A stretch of 64,000 nucleotides of DNA from Euonymus europaeus (Eukaryota > Streptophyta > Magnoliopsida > Celastrales > Celastraceae): assembly GCA_963580455.1 (NCBI GenBank), contig OY756968.1:14849996-14913995 (forward strand), given 5' to 3'. A program made the translations under genes and the position numbers. The notes below the pieces were generated by a model that did not search any database, was not told the DNA's origin, and was given only the letters and a program-made list of their open reading frames with translations. Below are positions 1 to 14,238 of this stretch, one piece after another. Numbering within the stretch: the first letter of the stretch is position 1; each line of letters opens with the position of its first letter.

Positions 1-1920
1 AATTTGACATAGAAGAACAATAAAAAGTCTACATAGAGCAATTTTGATGGTCCGAAGTTGCTCAACTCTTTCTATGGAGGAGCTTTTAACGATTTCGTCC
101 ATTTGTGATAGAAAGTTGTTGTTTTGGCATCGAAATAATCTATGAATCTTAAACTCATAAAATTTAACATATAAGAATAATAAAAATTGTACACCGAGCA
201 ACTTTGATGGTCCGAAGTTGCTCAACTCTCTCTATGGAGGAGCTTTTAACGGTTTCGTCCATTTGTGATAGAAAGTTAGTGTTTTGGCATCGAAATAATA
301 TATGAAGCTTACACTCGTAAAATTTGACATATAAGAACAATAAAAAGTGTACACTGAGCAACTTTGATGGTCCGAAGTTGCTCAACTCTCTTATATGGAG
401 GAGCTTTTATCGGTTTTGTCCATTTGTCATAGAAAGTTGGTGTTTTGGCATCGAAATAATCTAGGAAGCTTATACTCGTAAAATTTGACGTAGAAGAACA
501 ATAAAAAGTGTACAGAGAGCAATTTTGATGCTCCGAAGTTGCTCAACTCTCTCTATGGAGGAGCTTTTAACGGTTTTGTCCATTTCTCATAAAAAGTTGG
601 TGTTTTGGCATCGAAATAATCTATGATTCTTAAACCCGTAGAATTTGACATATAAGAACAATAAAAAGTGTACATAGAGCAATTTTGATGGTCCGAAGTT
701 GCTCAACTCTCTTATATGGAGGAGCTTTTATCGGTTTTGTCCATTTGTCATAGAAAGTCGGTGTTTTGGCATCGAAAAATCTAGGAAGCTTATACTCGTA
801 AAATTTGACATAGAAGAACAATAAAAAGTGTACATAGAGCAATTTTGATGGTCCGAAGTTGCTCAACTCTCTCTATGGAGGAGCTTTTAACGGTTTCGTC
901 CATTTGTGATAGAAAGTTGGTGTTTTGGCATCGAAATAATCTATGAAGCTTACACGTAAAATTTGACATATAAGAAGAATAAAAATTTTACACTGAGCAA
1001 CTTTGATGGTCCGAAGTTGCTCAACACTCTCTATGGAGGAGCTTTTAACGGTTTTGTCGATTTGTCATAGAAAGTTGGTGTTTTGGAATCGAAATAATCT
1101 AGGAAGCTTATATTCGTAAAATTTGACATAGAAGAACAACAAAAAGTCTACATAGAGCAATTTTGATGGTCCGAAGTTGCTCAACTCTGTCTATGGAGGA
1201 GCTTTTAACGATTTCGTCCATTTGTGATAGAAAGTTGGTGTTTTGGCATTGAAATAATCTAGGAAGCTTAAACTCGTAAAATTTGACATATAAGAACAAT
1301 AAAAATTGTACATCGAGCAACTTTGATGGTCCGAAGTTGCTCAGCTCCCTTTATGGAGGAACTTTTAACGGTTTTTTCCATTTGTCATAGAAAGTATGTC
1401 TTTTGTCATCGAAATAGTCTAGGAAGCTTATACTCTTAAAATTTGACACAGAAGAACAATAAAAAGTGTACATAGAGCAATTTTGATAGTCCGAAGTTGC
1501 TCAACTCTCTCTATGGAGGAGCTTTTAACGGTTTTGTCCGTTTGTCATAGAAAGTTAGTGTTTTGGCATCGAAATAGTCTGGGAAGCTTAAACTCGTAAA
1601 ATTTGACATAGAAGAACAATAAAAAGTGTACACAGAGCAACTTTGATGGTCCGAAGTTGCTCAACTCTCTTATATGGAGGAGCTTTTATCGGTTTTGTCC
1701 ATTTGTCATAGAAAGTTGGTGTTTTGGCATCGAAATAATCTAGGAAGCTTATACTCGTAAAATTTGACGTAGAAGAACAATAAAAAGTGTACAGAGAGCA
1801 ATTTTGATGGTCCGAAGTTGCTCAACTCTCTCTATGGAGGAGCTTTTAACGGTTTTGTCCATTTCTCATAAAAAGTTGGTGTTTTGGCATCGAAATAATC
1901 TATGATTCTTAAACCCGTAG
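1..1920. repeat. HOR block I unit 1 (12 monomers)
   Basis: Shortest unit, lacking module M. It runs directly from the monomer with CTCATAAAAAGTTGG and TGATTCTTAAACCCGTAG into the next start module at 1921. Its left edge is the window edge. Confidence 0.8.
196..223. repeat. Representative dyad (inverted repeat) of the satellite monomer
   Basis: GAGCAACTT (196-204) and AAGTTGCTC (215-223) are perfect reverse complements around the 10-nt spacer TGATGGTCCG. The arrangement recurs at the same place in most monomers. Where the monomer reads ATTGAGCAACTT the arms reach 11 bp, for example 20334-20344 with 20355-20365. In monomers reading GAGCAATTTT one arm base differs, leaving a wobble pair in RNA. 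It could form a cruciform in DNA or a hairpin in satellite RNA. Confidence 0.85.
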
Positions 1921-4639
1921 AATTTGACATAGAAGAACAATAAAAAGTCTACATAGAGCAATTTTGATGGTCCGAAGTTGCTCAACTCTTTCTATGGAGG
2001 AGCTTTTAACGATTTCGTCCATTTGTGATAGAAAGTTGTTGTTTTGGCATCGAAATAATCTATGAATCTTAAACTCATAAAATTTAACATATAAGAATAA
2101 TAAAAATTGTACACCGAGCAACTTTGATGGTCCGAAGTTGCTCAACTCTCTCTATGGAGGAGCTTTTAACGGTTTCGTCCATTTGTGATAGAAAGTTAGT
2201 GTTTTGGCATCGAAATAATATATGAAGCTTACACTCGTAAAATTTGACATATAAGAACAATAAAAAGTGTACACTGAGCAACTTTGATGGTCCGAAGTTG
2301 CTCAACTCTCTTATATGGAGGAGCTTTTATCGGTTTTGTCCATTTGTCATAGAAAGTTGGTGTTTTGGCATCGAAATAATCTAGGAAGCTTATACTCGTA
2401 AAATTTGACATAGAAGAACAATAAAAAGTGTACAGAGAGCAATTTTGATGCTCCGAAGTTGCTCAACTCTCTCTATGGAGGAGCTTTTAACGGTTTTGTC
2501 CATTTCTCATAAAAAGTTGGTGTTTTGGCATCGAAATAATCTATGATTCTTAAACCCGTAGAATTTGACATATAAGAACAATAAAAAGTGTACATAGAGC
2601 AATTTTGATGGTCCGAAGTTGCTCAACTCTCTTATATGGAGGAGCTTTTATGGGTTTGTCCATTTGTCATAGAAAGTCGGTGTTTTGGCATCGAAAAATC
2701 TAGGAAGCTTATACTCGTAAAATTTGACATAGAAGAACAATAAAAAGTGTACATAGAGCAATTTTGATGGTCCGAAGTTGCTCAACTCTCTCTATGGAGG
2801 AGCTTTTAACGGTTTCGTCCATTTGTGATAGAAAGTTGGTGTTTTGGCATCGAAATAATCTATGAAGCTTACACGTAAAATTTGACATATAAGAAGAATA
2901 AAAATTTTACACTGAGCAACTTTGATGGTCCGAAGTTGCTCAACACTCTCTATGGAGGAGCTTTTAACGGTTTTGTCGATTTGTCATAGAAAGTTGGTGT
3001 TTTGGAATCGAAATAATCTAGGAAGCTTATATTCGTAAAATTTGACATAGAAGAACAACAAAAAGTCTACATAGAGCAATTTTGATGGTCCGAAGTTGCT
3101 CAACTCTGTCTATGGAGGAGCTTTTAACGATTTCGTCCATTTGTGATAGAAAGTTGGTGTTTTGGCATTGAAATAATCTAGGAAGCTTAAACTCGTAAAA
3201 TTTGACATATAAGAACAATAAAAATTGTACATCGAGCAACTTTGATGGTCCGAAGTTGCTCAGCTCCCTTTATGGAGGAACTTTTAACGGTTTTTTCCAT
3301 TTGTCATAGAAAGTATGTCTTTTGTCATCGAAATAGTCTAGGAAGCTTATACTCTTAAAATTTGACACAGAAGAACAATAAAAAGTGTACATAGAGCAAT
3401 TTTGATAGTCCGAAGTTGCTCAACTCTCTCTATGGAGGAGCTTTTAACGGTTTTGTCCGTTTGTCATAGAAAGTTAGTGTTTTGGCATCGAAATAGTCTG
3501 GGAAGCTTAAACTCGTAAAATTTGACATAGAAGAACAATAAAAAGTGTACACTGAGCAACTTTGATGGTCCGAAGTTGCTCAACTCTCTTATATGGAGGA
3601 GCTTTTATCGGTTTTGTCCATTTGTCATAGAAAGTTGGTGTTTTGGCATCGAAATAATCTAGGAAGCTTATACTCGTAAAATTTGACGTAGAAGAACAAT
3701 AAAAAGTGTACAGAGAGCAATTTTGATGGTCCGAAGTTGCTCAACTCTCTTATATGGAGGAGCTTTTATCGGTTTTGTCCATTTGTCATAAAAAGTCGGT
3801 GTTTTGGCATCGAAAAATCTAGGAAGCTTATACTCGTAAAATTTGACATAGAAGAACAATAAAAAGTGTACATAGAGCAATTTTGATGGTCCGAAGTTGC
3901 TCAACTCTCTCTATGGAGGAGCTTTTAACGATTTTTTCCATTTGTCATAGAAAGTTGGCGTTTCGGCATCGAAATAGTCTAGGAAGCTTAAATTCGTAAA
4001 ATTTGACAGAGAAGAACAATAAAAAGTGTACATTGAGCAACTTTGATGGTCCGAAGTTGGTCAACTCTCTCTATGGACGAGCTTTTAACTGTTTTGTCCA
4101 TTTGTCATAGAAAGTTGGTGTTTTGGCATCGGAATAATCTAGGAAGCTTATACTCATAAAATTTGACATATAAGAACAATTAAAATTGTACACTGAGCAA
4201 CGTTGATGGTCCGAAGTTGCTCAACTCTCTCTATGGAGGAGCTTTTAACGGTTTTGTTCATTTGTCATAGAAAGTTGGTGTTTTGGCATCGAAATAATCT
4301 ATGAAGCTTATACTGGTAAAATTTTACATAGAAGAACAATAAAAAGTCTATCCCGAGCAACTTTAATCGTCCAAAATTGCTCAACTCTCTCTATGGAGGA
4401 GCTTTTAACGATTTTGTCCATTTGTCATAGAAAGTTTGTGTTTTGGCATCGAAATAATCTAGGAAGCTTATACTCGTAAAATTTGACATAGAAGAATAAT
4501 AAAAAGTGTACAGAGAGCAATTTTGATGGTCCGAAGTTGCTCAACTCTCTCTATGGAGGAGCTTTTAACGGTTTTGTCCATTTCTCATAGAAAGTTGGTG
4601 TTTTGGCATCGAAATAATCTATGATTCTTAAACCCGTAG
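1921..4639. repeat. HOR block I unit 2 (17 monomers)
   Basis: Monomers 1-11 follow unit 1 closely with only small differences. It then continues through a CTCTTATATGG / CGAAAAATC monomer into module M (about 3840-4639). Confidence 0.8.
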
Positions 4640-7600
4640 AATTTGACATAGAAGAACAATAAAAAGTCTACATAGAGCAATTTTGATGGTCCGAAGTTGC
4701 TCAACTCTTTCTATGGAGGAGCTTTTAACGATTTCGTCCATTTGTGATAGAAAGTTGTTGTTTTGGCATCGAAATAATCTATGAATCTTAAACTCATAAA
4801 ATTTAACATATAAGAATAATAAAAATTGTACACCGAGCAACTTTGATGGTCCGAAGTTGCTCAACTCTCTCTATGGAGGAGCTTTTAACGGTTTCGTCCA
4901 TTTGTGATAGAAAGTTAGTGTTTTGGCATCGAAATAATATATGAAGCTTACACTCGTAAAATTTGACATATAAGAACAATAAAAAGTGTACACTGAGCAA
5001 CTTTGATGGTCCGAAGTTGCTCAACTCTCTTATATGGAGGAGCTTTTATCGGTTTTGTCCATTTGTCATAGAAAGTTGGTGTTTTGGCATCGAAATAATC
5101 TAGGAAGCTTATACTCGTAAAATTTGACGTAGAAGAACAATAAAAAGTGTACAGAGAGCAATTTTGATGCTCCGAAGTTGCTCAACTCTCTCTATGGAGG
5201 AGCTTTTAACGGTTTTGTCCATTTCTCATAAAAAGTTGGTGTTTTGGCATCGAAATAATCTATGATTCTTAAACCCGTAGAATTTGACATATAAGAACAA
5301 TAAAAAGTTTACATAGAGCAATTTTGATGGTCCGAAGTTGCTCAACTCTCTTATATGGAGGAGCTTTTATGGGTTTGTCCATTTGTCATAGAAAGTCGGT
5401 GTTTTGGCATCGAAAAATCTAGGAAGCTTATACTCGTAAAATTTGACATAGAAGAACAATAAAAAGTGTACATAGAGCAATTTTGATGGTCCGAAGTTGC
5501 TCAACTCTCTCTATGGAGGAGCTTTTAACGGTTTCGTCCATTTGTGATAGAAAGTTGGTGTTTTGGCATCGAAATAATCTATGAAGCTTACACGTAAAAT
5601 TTGACATATAAGAAGAATAAAAATTTTACACTGAGCAACTTTGATGGTCCGAAGTTGCTCAACACTCTCTATGGAGGAGCTTTTAACGGTTTTGTCGATT
5701 TGTCATAGAAAGTTGGTGTTTTGGAATCGAAATAATCTAGGAAGCTTATATTCGTAAAATTTGACATAGAAGAACAACAAAAAGTCTACATAGAGCAATT
5801 TTGATGGTCCGAAGTTGCTCAACTCTGTCTATGGAGGAGCTTTTAACGATTTCGTCCATTTGTGATAGAAAGTTGGTGTTTTGGCATTGAAATAATCTAG
5901 GAAGCTTAAACTCGTAAAATTTGACATATAAGAACAATAAAAATTGTACATCGAGCAACTTTGATGGTCCGAAGTTGCTCAGCTCCCTTTATGGAGGAAC
6001 TTTTAACGGTTTTTTCCATTTGTCATAGAAAGTATGTCTTTTGTCATCGAAATAGTCTAGGAAGCTTATACTCTTAAAATTTGACACAGAAGAACAATAA
6101 AAAGTGTACATAGAGCAATTTTGATAGTCCGAAGTTGCTCAACTCTCTCTATGGAGGAGCTTTTAACGGTTTTGTCCGTTTGTCATAGAAAGTTAGTGTT
6201 TTGGCATCGAAATAGTCTGGGAAGCTTAAACTCGTAAAATTTGACATAGAAGAACAATAAAAAGTGTACACTGAGCAACTTTGATGGTCCGAAGTTGCTC
6301 AACTCTCTTATATGGAGGAGCTTTTATCGGTTTTGTCCATTTGTCATAGAAAGTTGGTGTTTTGGCATCGAAATAATCTAGGAAGCTTATACTCGTAAAA
6401 TTTGACGTAGAAGAACAATAAAAAGTGTACAGAGAGCAATTTTGATGGTCCGAAGTTGCTCAACTCTCTCTATGGAGGAGCTTTTAACGGTTTTGTCCAT
6501 TTCTCATAAAAAGTTGGTGTTTTGGCATCGAAATAATCTATGATTCTTAAACCCGTAGAATTTGACATATAAGAACAATAAAAATTGTACACCGAGCAAC
6601 TTTGATGGTCCGAAGTTGTTCAAATCTCTCTATGGAGGAGCTTTTAACGGTTTCGTCCATTTGTGATAGAAAGTTGAAGTTTTGGCATCGAAATAATCTA
6701 TGAATCTTAAACTCGTAAAATTTGACATATAAGAACAATAAAAATTGTACACCGAGCAACTTTGATGGTCCGAAGTTGCTCAACTCTCTCTATGGAGGAG
6801 CTTTTAACGGTTTCGTCCATTTGTGATAGAAAGTTGGTGTTTTGGCATCGAAATAATCTATGAAGCTTACACGTAAAATTTGACATATAAGAAGAATAAA
6901 AATTTTACACTGAGCAACTTTGATTGTCCGAAGTTGCTCAACACTCTCTATGGAGGAGCTTTTAACGGTTTTGTCGATTTTTCATAGAAAGTTGCTGTTT
7001 TGGAATCGAAATAATCTAGGAAGCTTATATTCGTAAAATTTGACATAGAAGAACAACAAAAAGTCTACATAGAGCAATTTTGATGGTCCGAAGTTGCTCA
7101 ACTCTGTCTATGGAGGAGCTTTTAACGATTTCGTCCATTTGTGCTAGAAAGTTGGTGTTTTGGCTTTGAAATAATCTAGGAAGCTTAAACTCGTAAAATT
7201 TGACATATAAGAACAATAAAAATTGTACATCGAGCAACTTTGATGGTCCGAAGTTGCTCAGCTCCCTTTATGGAGGAACTTTTAACGGTTTTTTCCATTT
7301 GTCATAGAAAGTATGTCTTTTGTCATCGAAATAGTCTAGGAAGCTTATACTCTTAAAATTTGACATAGAAGAACAATAAAAAGTGTACATAGAGCAATTT
7401 TGATAGTCCGAAGTTGCTCAACTCTCTCTATGGAGGAGCTTTTAACGGTTTTGTCCGTTTGTCATAGAAAGTTAGTGTTTTGGCATCGAAATAGTCTGGG
7501 AAGCTTAAACTCGTAAAATTTGACATAGAAGAACAATAAAAAGTGTACACTGAGCAACTTTGATGGTCCGAAGTTGCTCAACTCTCTTATATGGAGGAGC

Positions 7601-8637
7601 TTTTATCGGTTTTGTCCATTTGTCATAGAAAGTTGGTGTTTTGGCATCGAAATAATCTAGGAAGCTTATACTCGTAAAATTTGACGTAGAAGAACAATAA
7701 AAAGTGTACATAGAGCAATTTTGATGGTCCGAAGTTGCTCAACTCTCTTATATGGAGGAGCTTTTATCGGTTTTGTCCATTTGTCATAGAAAGTCGGTGT
7801 TTTGGCATCGAAAAATCTAGGAAGCTTATACTCGTAAAATTTGACATAGAAGAACAATAAAAAGTGTACATAGAGCAATTTTGATGGTCCGAAGTTGCTC
7901 AACTCTCTCTATGGAGGAGCTTTTAACGATTTTTTCCATTTGTCATAGAAAGTTGGCGTTTCGGCATCGAAATAGTCTAGGAAGCTTAAATTCGTAAAAT
8001 TTGACAGAGAAGAACAATAAAAAGTGTACATTGAGCAACTTTGATGGTCCGAAGTTGGTCAACTCTCTCTATGGACGAGCTTTTAACTGTTTTGTCCATT
8101 TGTCATAGAAAGTTGGTGTTTTGGCATCGGAATAATCTAGGAAGCTTATACTCATAAAATTTGACATATAAGAACAATTAAAATTGTACACTGAGCAACG
8201 TTGATGGTCCGAAGTTGCTCAACTCTCTCTATGGAGGAGCTTTTAACGGTTTTGTTCATTTGTCATAGAAAGTTGGTGTTTTGGCATCGAAATAATCTAT
8301 GAAGCTTATACTGGTAAAATTTTACATAGAAGAACAATAAAAAGTCTATCCCGAGCAACTTTAATCGTCCAAAATTGCTCAACTCTCTCTATGGAGGAGC
8401 TTTTAACGATTTTGTCCATTTGTCATAGAAAGTTTGTGTTTTGGCATCGAAATAATCTAGGAAGCTTATACTCGTAAAATTTGACATAGAAGAATAATAA
8501 AAAGTGTACAGAGAGCAATTTTGATGGTCCGAAGTTGCTCAACTCTCTCTATGGAGGAGCTTTTAACGGTTTTGTCCATTTCTCATAGAAAGTTGGTGTT
8601 TTGGCATCGAAATAATCTATGATTCTTAAACCCGTAG
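4640..8637. repeat. HOR block I unit 3 (25 monomers)
   Basis: Longest unit. It starts with a core resembling unit 1 (to about 6560), adds a partial second core beginning with the GTTGTTCAAATC monomer (about 6560-7840), and ends with module M (about 7840-8637). It looks like a fusion of a unit-1-like and a unit-2-like repeat by unequal exchange. Confidence 0.78.
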
Positions 8638-10717
8638 AATTTGACATAGAAGAACAATAAAAAGTCTACATAGAGCAATTTTGATGGTCCGAAGTTGCTC
8701 AACTCTTTCTATGGAGGAGCTTTTAACGATTTCGTCCATTTGTGATAGAAAGTTGTTGTTTTGGCATCGAAATAATCTATGAATCTTAAACTCATAAAAT
8801 TTAACATATAAGAATAATAAAAATTGTACACCGAGCAACTTTGATGGTCCGAAGTTGCTCAACTCTCTCTATGGAGGAGCTTTTAACGGTTTCGTCCATT
8901 TGTGATAGAAAGTTAGTGTTTTGGCATCGAAATAATATATGAAGCTTACACTCGTAAAATTTGACATATAAGAACAATAAAAAGTGTACACTGAGCAACT
9001 TTGATGGTCCGAAGTTGCTCAACTCTCTTATATGGAGGAGCTTTTATCGGTTTTGTCCATTTGTCATAGAAAGTTGGTGTTTTGGCATCGAAATAATCTA
9101 GGAAGCTTATACTCGTAAAATTTGACGTAGAAGAACAATAAAAAGTGTACAGAGAGCAATTTTGATGCTCCGAAGTTGCTCAACTCTCTCTATGGAGGAG
9201 CTTTTAACGGTTTTGTCCATTTCTCATAAAAAGTTGGTGTTTTGGCATCGAAATAATCTATGATTCTTAAACCCGTAGAATTTGACATATAAGAACAATA
9301 AAAATTGTACACCAAGCAACTTTGATGGTCCGAAGTTGGTCAAATCTCTCTATGGAGGAGCTTTTAACGGTTTCGTCCATTTGTGATAGAAAGTTGGTGT
9401 TTTGGCATCGAAATAATCTATGAATCTTAAACTCGTAAAATTTGACATATAAGAACAATAAAAATTGTACACCGAGCAACTTTGATGGTCCGAAGTTGCT
9501 CAACTCTCTCTATGGAGGAGCTTTTAACGGTTTCGTCCATTTGTGATAGAAAGTTGGTGTTTTGGCATCGAAATAATCTATGAAGCTTACACGTAAAATT
9601 TGACATATAAGAAGAATAAAAATTTTACACTGAGCAACTTTGATGGTCCGAAGTTGCTCAACACTCTCTATGGAGGAGCTTTAAACGGTTTTGTCGATTT
9701 GTCATAGAAAGTTGGTGTTTTGGAATCGAAATAATCTAGGAAGCTTATATTCGTAAAATTTGACATAGAAGAACAACAAAAAGTCTACATAGAGCAATTT
9801 TGATGGTCCGAAGTTGCTCAACTCTGTCTATGGAGGAGCTTTTAACGATTTCGTCCATTTGTGATAGAAAGTTGGTGTTTTGGCATTGAAATAATCTAGG
9901 AAGCTTAAACTCGTAAAATTTGACATATAAGAACAATAAAAATTGTACATCGAGCAACTTTGATGGTCCGAAGTTGCTCAGCTCCCTTTATGGAGGAACT
10001 TTTAACGGTTTTTTCCATTTGTCATAGAAAGTATGTCTTTTGTCATCGAAATAGTCTAGGAAGCTTATACTCTTAAAATTTGACACAGAAGAACAATAAA
10101 AAGTGTACATAGAGCAATTTTGATAGTCCGAAGTTGCTCAACTCTCTCTATGGAGGAGCTTTTAACGATTTTGTCCGTTTGTCATAGAAAGTTAGTGTTT
10201 TGGCATCGAAATAGTCTGGGAAGCTTAAACTCGTAAAATTGGACATAGAAGAACAATAAAAAGTGTACACTGAGCAACTTTGATGGTCCGAAGTTGCTCA
10301 ACTCTCTTATATGGAGGAGCTTTTATCGGTTTTGTCCATTTGTCATAGAAAGTTGGTGTTTTGGCATCGAAATAATCTAGGAAGCTTATACTCGTAAAAT
10401 TTGACGTAGAAGAACAATAAAAAGTGTACAGAGAGCAATTTTGATGGTCCGAAGTTGCTCAACTCTCTCTATGGAGGAGCTTTTAACGGTTTTGTCCATT
10501 TCTCATAAAAAGTTGGTGTTTTGGCATCGAAATAATCTATGATTCTTAAACCCGTAGAATTTGACATATAAGAACAATAAAAATTGTACACCGAGCAACT
10601 TTGATGGTCCGAAGTTGTTCAAATCTCTCTATGGAGGAGCTTTTAACGGTTTTGTCCATTTCTCATAGAAAGTTGGTGTTTTGGCATCGAAATAATCTAT
10701 GATTCTTAAACCCGTAG
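8638..10717. repeat. HOR block I unit 4 (13 monomers)
   Basis: Core module, then a monomer with ACCAAGCAAC and GTTGGTCAAATC (about 9278), then the later core monomers. It ends on one chimeric monomer (about 10558-10717) that joins a GTTGTTCAAATC left part to a CATTTCTCATAGAAAG right part. Module M is absent. Confidence 0.78.
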
Positions 10718-13700
10718 AATTTGACATAGAAGAACAATAAAAAGTCTACATAGAGCAATTTTGATGGTCCGAAGTTGCTCAACTCTTTCTATGGAGGAGC
10801 TTTTAACGATTTCGTCCATTTGTGATAGAAAGTTGTTGTTTTGGCATCGAAATAATCTATGAATCTTAAACTCATAAAATTTAACATATAAGAATAATAA
10901 AAATTGTACACCGAGCAACTTTGATGGTCCGAAGTTGCTCAACTCTCTCTATGGAGGAGCTTTTAACGGTTTCGTCCATTTGTGATAGAAAGTTAGTGTT
11001 TTGGCATCGAAATAATATATGAAGCTTACACTCGTAAAATTTGACATATAAGAACAATAAAAAGTGTACACTGAGCAACTTTGATGGTCCGAAGTTGCTC
11101 AACTCTCTTATATGGAGGAGCTTTTATCGGTTTTGTCCATTTGTCATAGAAAGTTGGTGTTTTGGCATCGAAATAATCTAGGAAGCTTATACTCGTAAAA
11201 TTTGACGTAGAAGAACAATAAAAAGTGTACAGAGAGCAATTTTGATGCTCCGAAGTTGCTCAACTCTCTCTATGGAGGAGCTTTTAACGGTTTTGTCCAT
11301 TTCTCATAAAAAGTTGGTGTTTTGGCATCGAAATAATCTATGATTCTTAAACCCGTAGAATTTGACATATAAGAACAATAAAAATTGTACACCAAGCAAC
11401 TTTGATGGTCCGAAGTTGGTCAAATCTCTCTATGGAGGAGCTTTTAACGGTTTCGTCCATTTGTGATAGAAAGTTGGTGTTTTGGCATCGAAATAATCTA
11501 TGAATCTTAAACTCGTAAAATTTGACATATAAGAACAATAAAAATTGTACACCGAGCAACTTTGATGGTCCGAAGTTGCTCAACTCTCTCTATGGAGGAG
11601 CTTTTAACGGTTTCGACCATTTGTGATAGAAAGTTGGTGTTTTGGCATCGAAATAATCTATGAAGCTTACACGTAAAATTTGACATATAAGAAGAATAAA
11701 AATTTTACACTGAGCAACTTTGATGGTCCGAAGTTGCTCAACACTCTCTATGGAGGAGCTTTAAACGGTTTTGTCGATTTGTCATAGAAAGTTGGTGTTT
11801 TGGAATCGAAATAATCTAGGAAGCTTATATTCGTAAAATTTGACATAGAAGAACAACAAAAAGTCTACATAGAGCAATTTTGATGGTCCGAAGTTGCTCA
11901 ACTCTGTCTATGGAGGAGCTTTTAACGATTTCGTCCATTTGTGATAGAAAGTTGGTGTTTTGGCATTGAAATAATCTAGGAAGCTTAAACTCGTAAAATT
12001 TGACATATAAGAACAATAAAAATTGTACATCGAGCAACTTTGATGGTCCGAAGTTGCTCAGCTCCCTTTATGGAGGAACTTTTAACGGTTTTTTCCATTT
12101 GTCATAGAAAGTATGTCTTTTGTCATCGAAATAGTCTAGGAAGCTTATACTCTTAAAATTTGACACAGAAGAACAATAAAAAGTGTACATAGAGCAATTT
12201 TGATAGTCCGAAGTTGCTCAACTCTCTCTATGGAGGAGCTTTTAACGGTTTTGTCCGTTTGTCATAGAAAGTTAGTGTTTTGGCATCGAAATAGTCTGGG
12301 AAGCTTAAACTCGTAAAATTTGACATAGAAGAACAATAAAAAGTGTACACTGAGCAACTTTGATGGTCCGAAGTTGCTCAACTCTCTTATATGGAGGAGC
12401 TTTTATCGGTTTTGTCCATTTGTCATAGAAAGTTGGTGTTTTGGCATCGAAATAATCTAGGAAGCTTATACTCGTAAAATTTGACGTAGAAGAACAATAA
12501 AAAGTGTACAGAGAGCAATTTTGATGGTCCGAAGTTGCTCAACTCTCTCTATGGAGGAGCTTTTAACGGTTTTGTCCATTTCTCATAAAAAGTTGGTGTT
12601 TTGGCATCGAAATAATCTATGATTCTTAAACCCGTAGAATTTGACATATAAGAACAATAAAAATTGTACACCGAGCAACTTTGATGGTCCGAAGTTGTTC
12701 AAATCTCTCTATGGAGGAGCTTTTAACGGTTTCGTCCATTTGTGATAGAAAGTTGAAGTTTTGGCATCGAAATAATCTATGAATCTTAAACTCGTAAAAT
12801 TTGACATATAAGAACAATAAAAATTGTACACCGAGCAACTTTGATGGTCCGAAGTTGCTCAACTCTCTCTATGGAGGAGCTTTTAACGGTTTCGTCCATT
12901 TGTGATAGAAAGTTGGTGTTTTGGCATCGAAATAATCTAGGAAGCTTATACTCGTTAAATTTGACGTAGAAGAACAATAAAAAGTGTACATAGAGCAATT
13001 TTGATGGTCCGAAGTTGCTCAACTCTCTTATATGGAGGAGCTTTTATCGGTTTTGTCCATTTGTCATAGAAAGTTGGTGTTTTGGCATCGAAATAATCTA
13101 GGAAGCTTATACTCGTAAAATTTGACATAGAAGAACAACAAAAAGTCTACATAGAGCAATTTTGATGGACCGAAGTTGCTCAACTCTGTCTATGGAGGAG
13201 CTTTTAACGATTTCGTCCATTTGTGCTAGAAAGTTGGTGTTTTGGCTTTGAAATAATCTAGGAAGCTTAAACTCGTAAAATTTGACATATAAGAACAATA
13301 AAAATTGTACATCGAGCAACTTTGATGGTCCGAAGTTGCTCAACTCTCTTATATGGCGGAGCTTTTATCGGTTTTGTCCATTTGTCATAGAAAGTCGGTG
13401 TTTTGGCATCGAAAAATCTAGGAAGCTTATACTCGTAAAATTTGACATAGAAGAACAATAAAAAGTGTACATAGAGCAATTTTGATGGTCCGAAGTTGCT
13501 CAACTCTCTCTATGGAGGAGCTTTTAACGGTTTTTTCCATTTGTCATAGAAAGTTGGTGTTTCGGCATCGAAATAGTCTAGGAAGCTTAAATTCGTAAAA
13601 TTTGACATAGAAGAACAATAAAAAGTGTACATTGAGCAACTTTGATGGTCCGAAGTTGGTCAACTCTCTCTATGGACGAGCTTTTACCTGTTTTGTCCAT

Positions 13701-14238
13701 TTGTCATAGAAAGTTGGTGTTTTGGCATCGGAATAATCTAGAAAGCTTATACTCATAAAATTTGACATATAAGAACAATTAAAATTGTACACTGAGCAAC
13801 GTTGATGGTCCGAAGTTGCTCAACTCTCTCTATGGAGGAGCTTTTAACGGTTTTGTTCATTTGTCATAGAAAGTTGGTGTTTTGGCATCGAAATAATCTA
13901 TGAAGCTTATACTGGTAAAATTTTACATAGAAGAACAATAAAAAGTCTATCCCGAGCAACTTTAATCGTCCAAAATTGCTCAACTCTCTCTATGGAGGAG
14001 CTTTTAACGATTTTGTCCATTTGTCATAGAAAGTTTGTGTTTTGGCATCGAAATAATCTAGGAAGCTTATACTCGTAAAATTTGACATAGAAGAATAATA
14101 AAAAGTGTACAGAGAGCAATTTTGATGGTCCGAAGTTGCTCAACTCTCTCTATGGAGGAGCTTTTAACGGTTTTGTCCATTTCTCATAGAAAGTTGGTGT
14201 TTTGGCATCGAAATAATCTATGATTCTTAAACCCGTAG
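10718..14238. repeat. HOR block I unit 5 (22 monomers)
   Basis: Starts like unit 4, including the ACCAAGCAAC monomer at about 11358, continues through the later core and a GTTGTTCAAATC monomer, and ends with module M (about 13600-14238). Confidence 0.78.
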
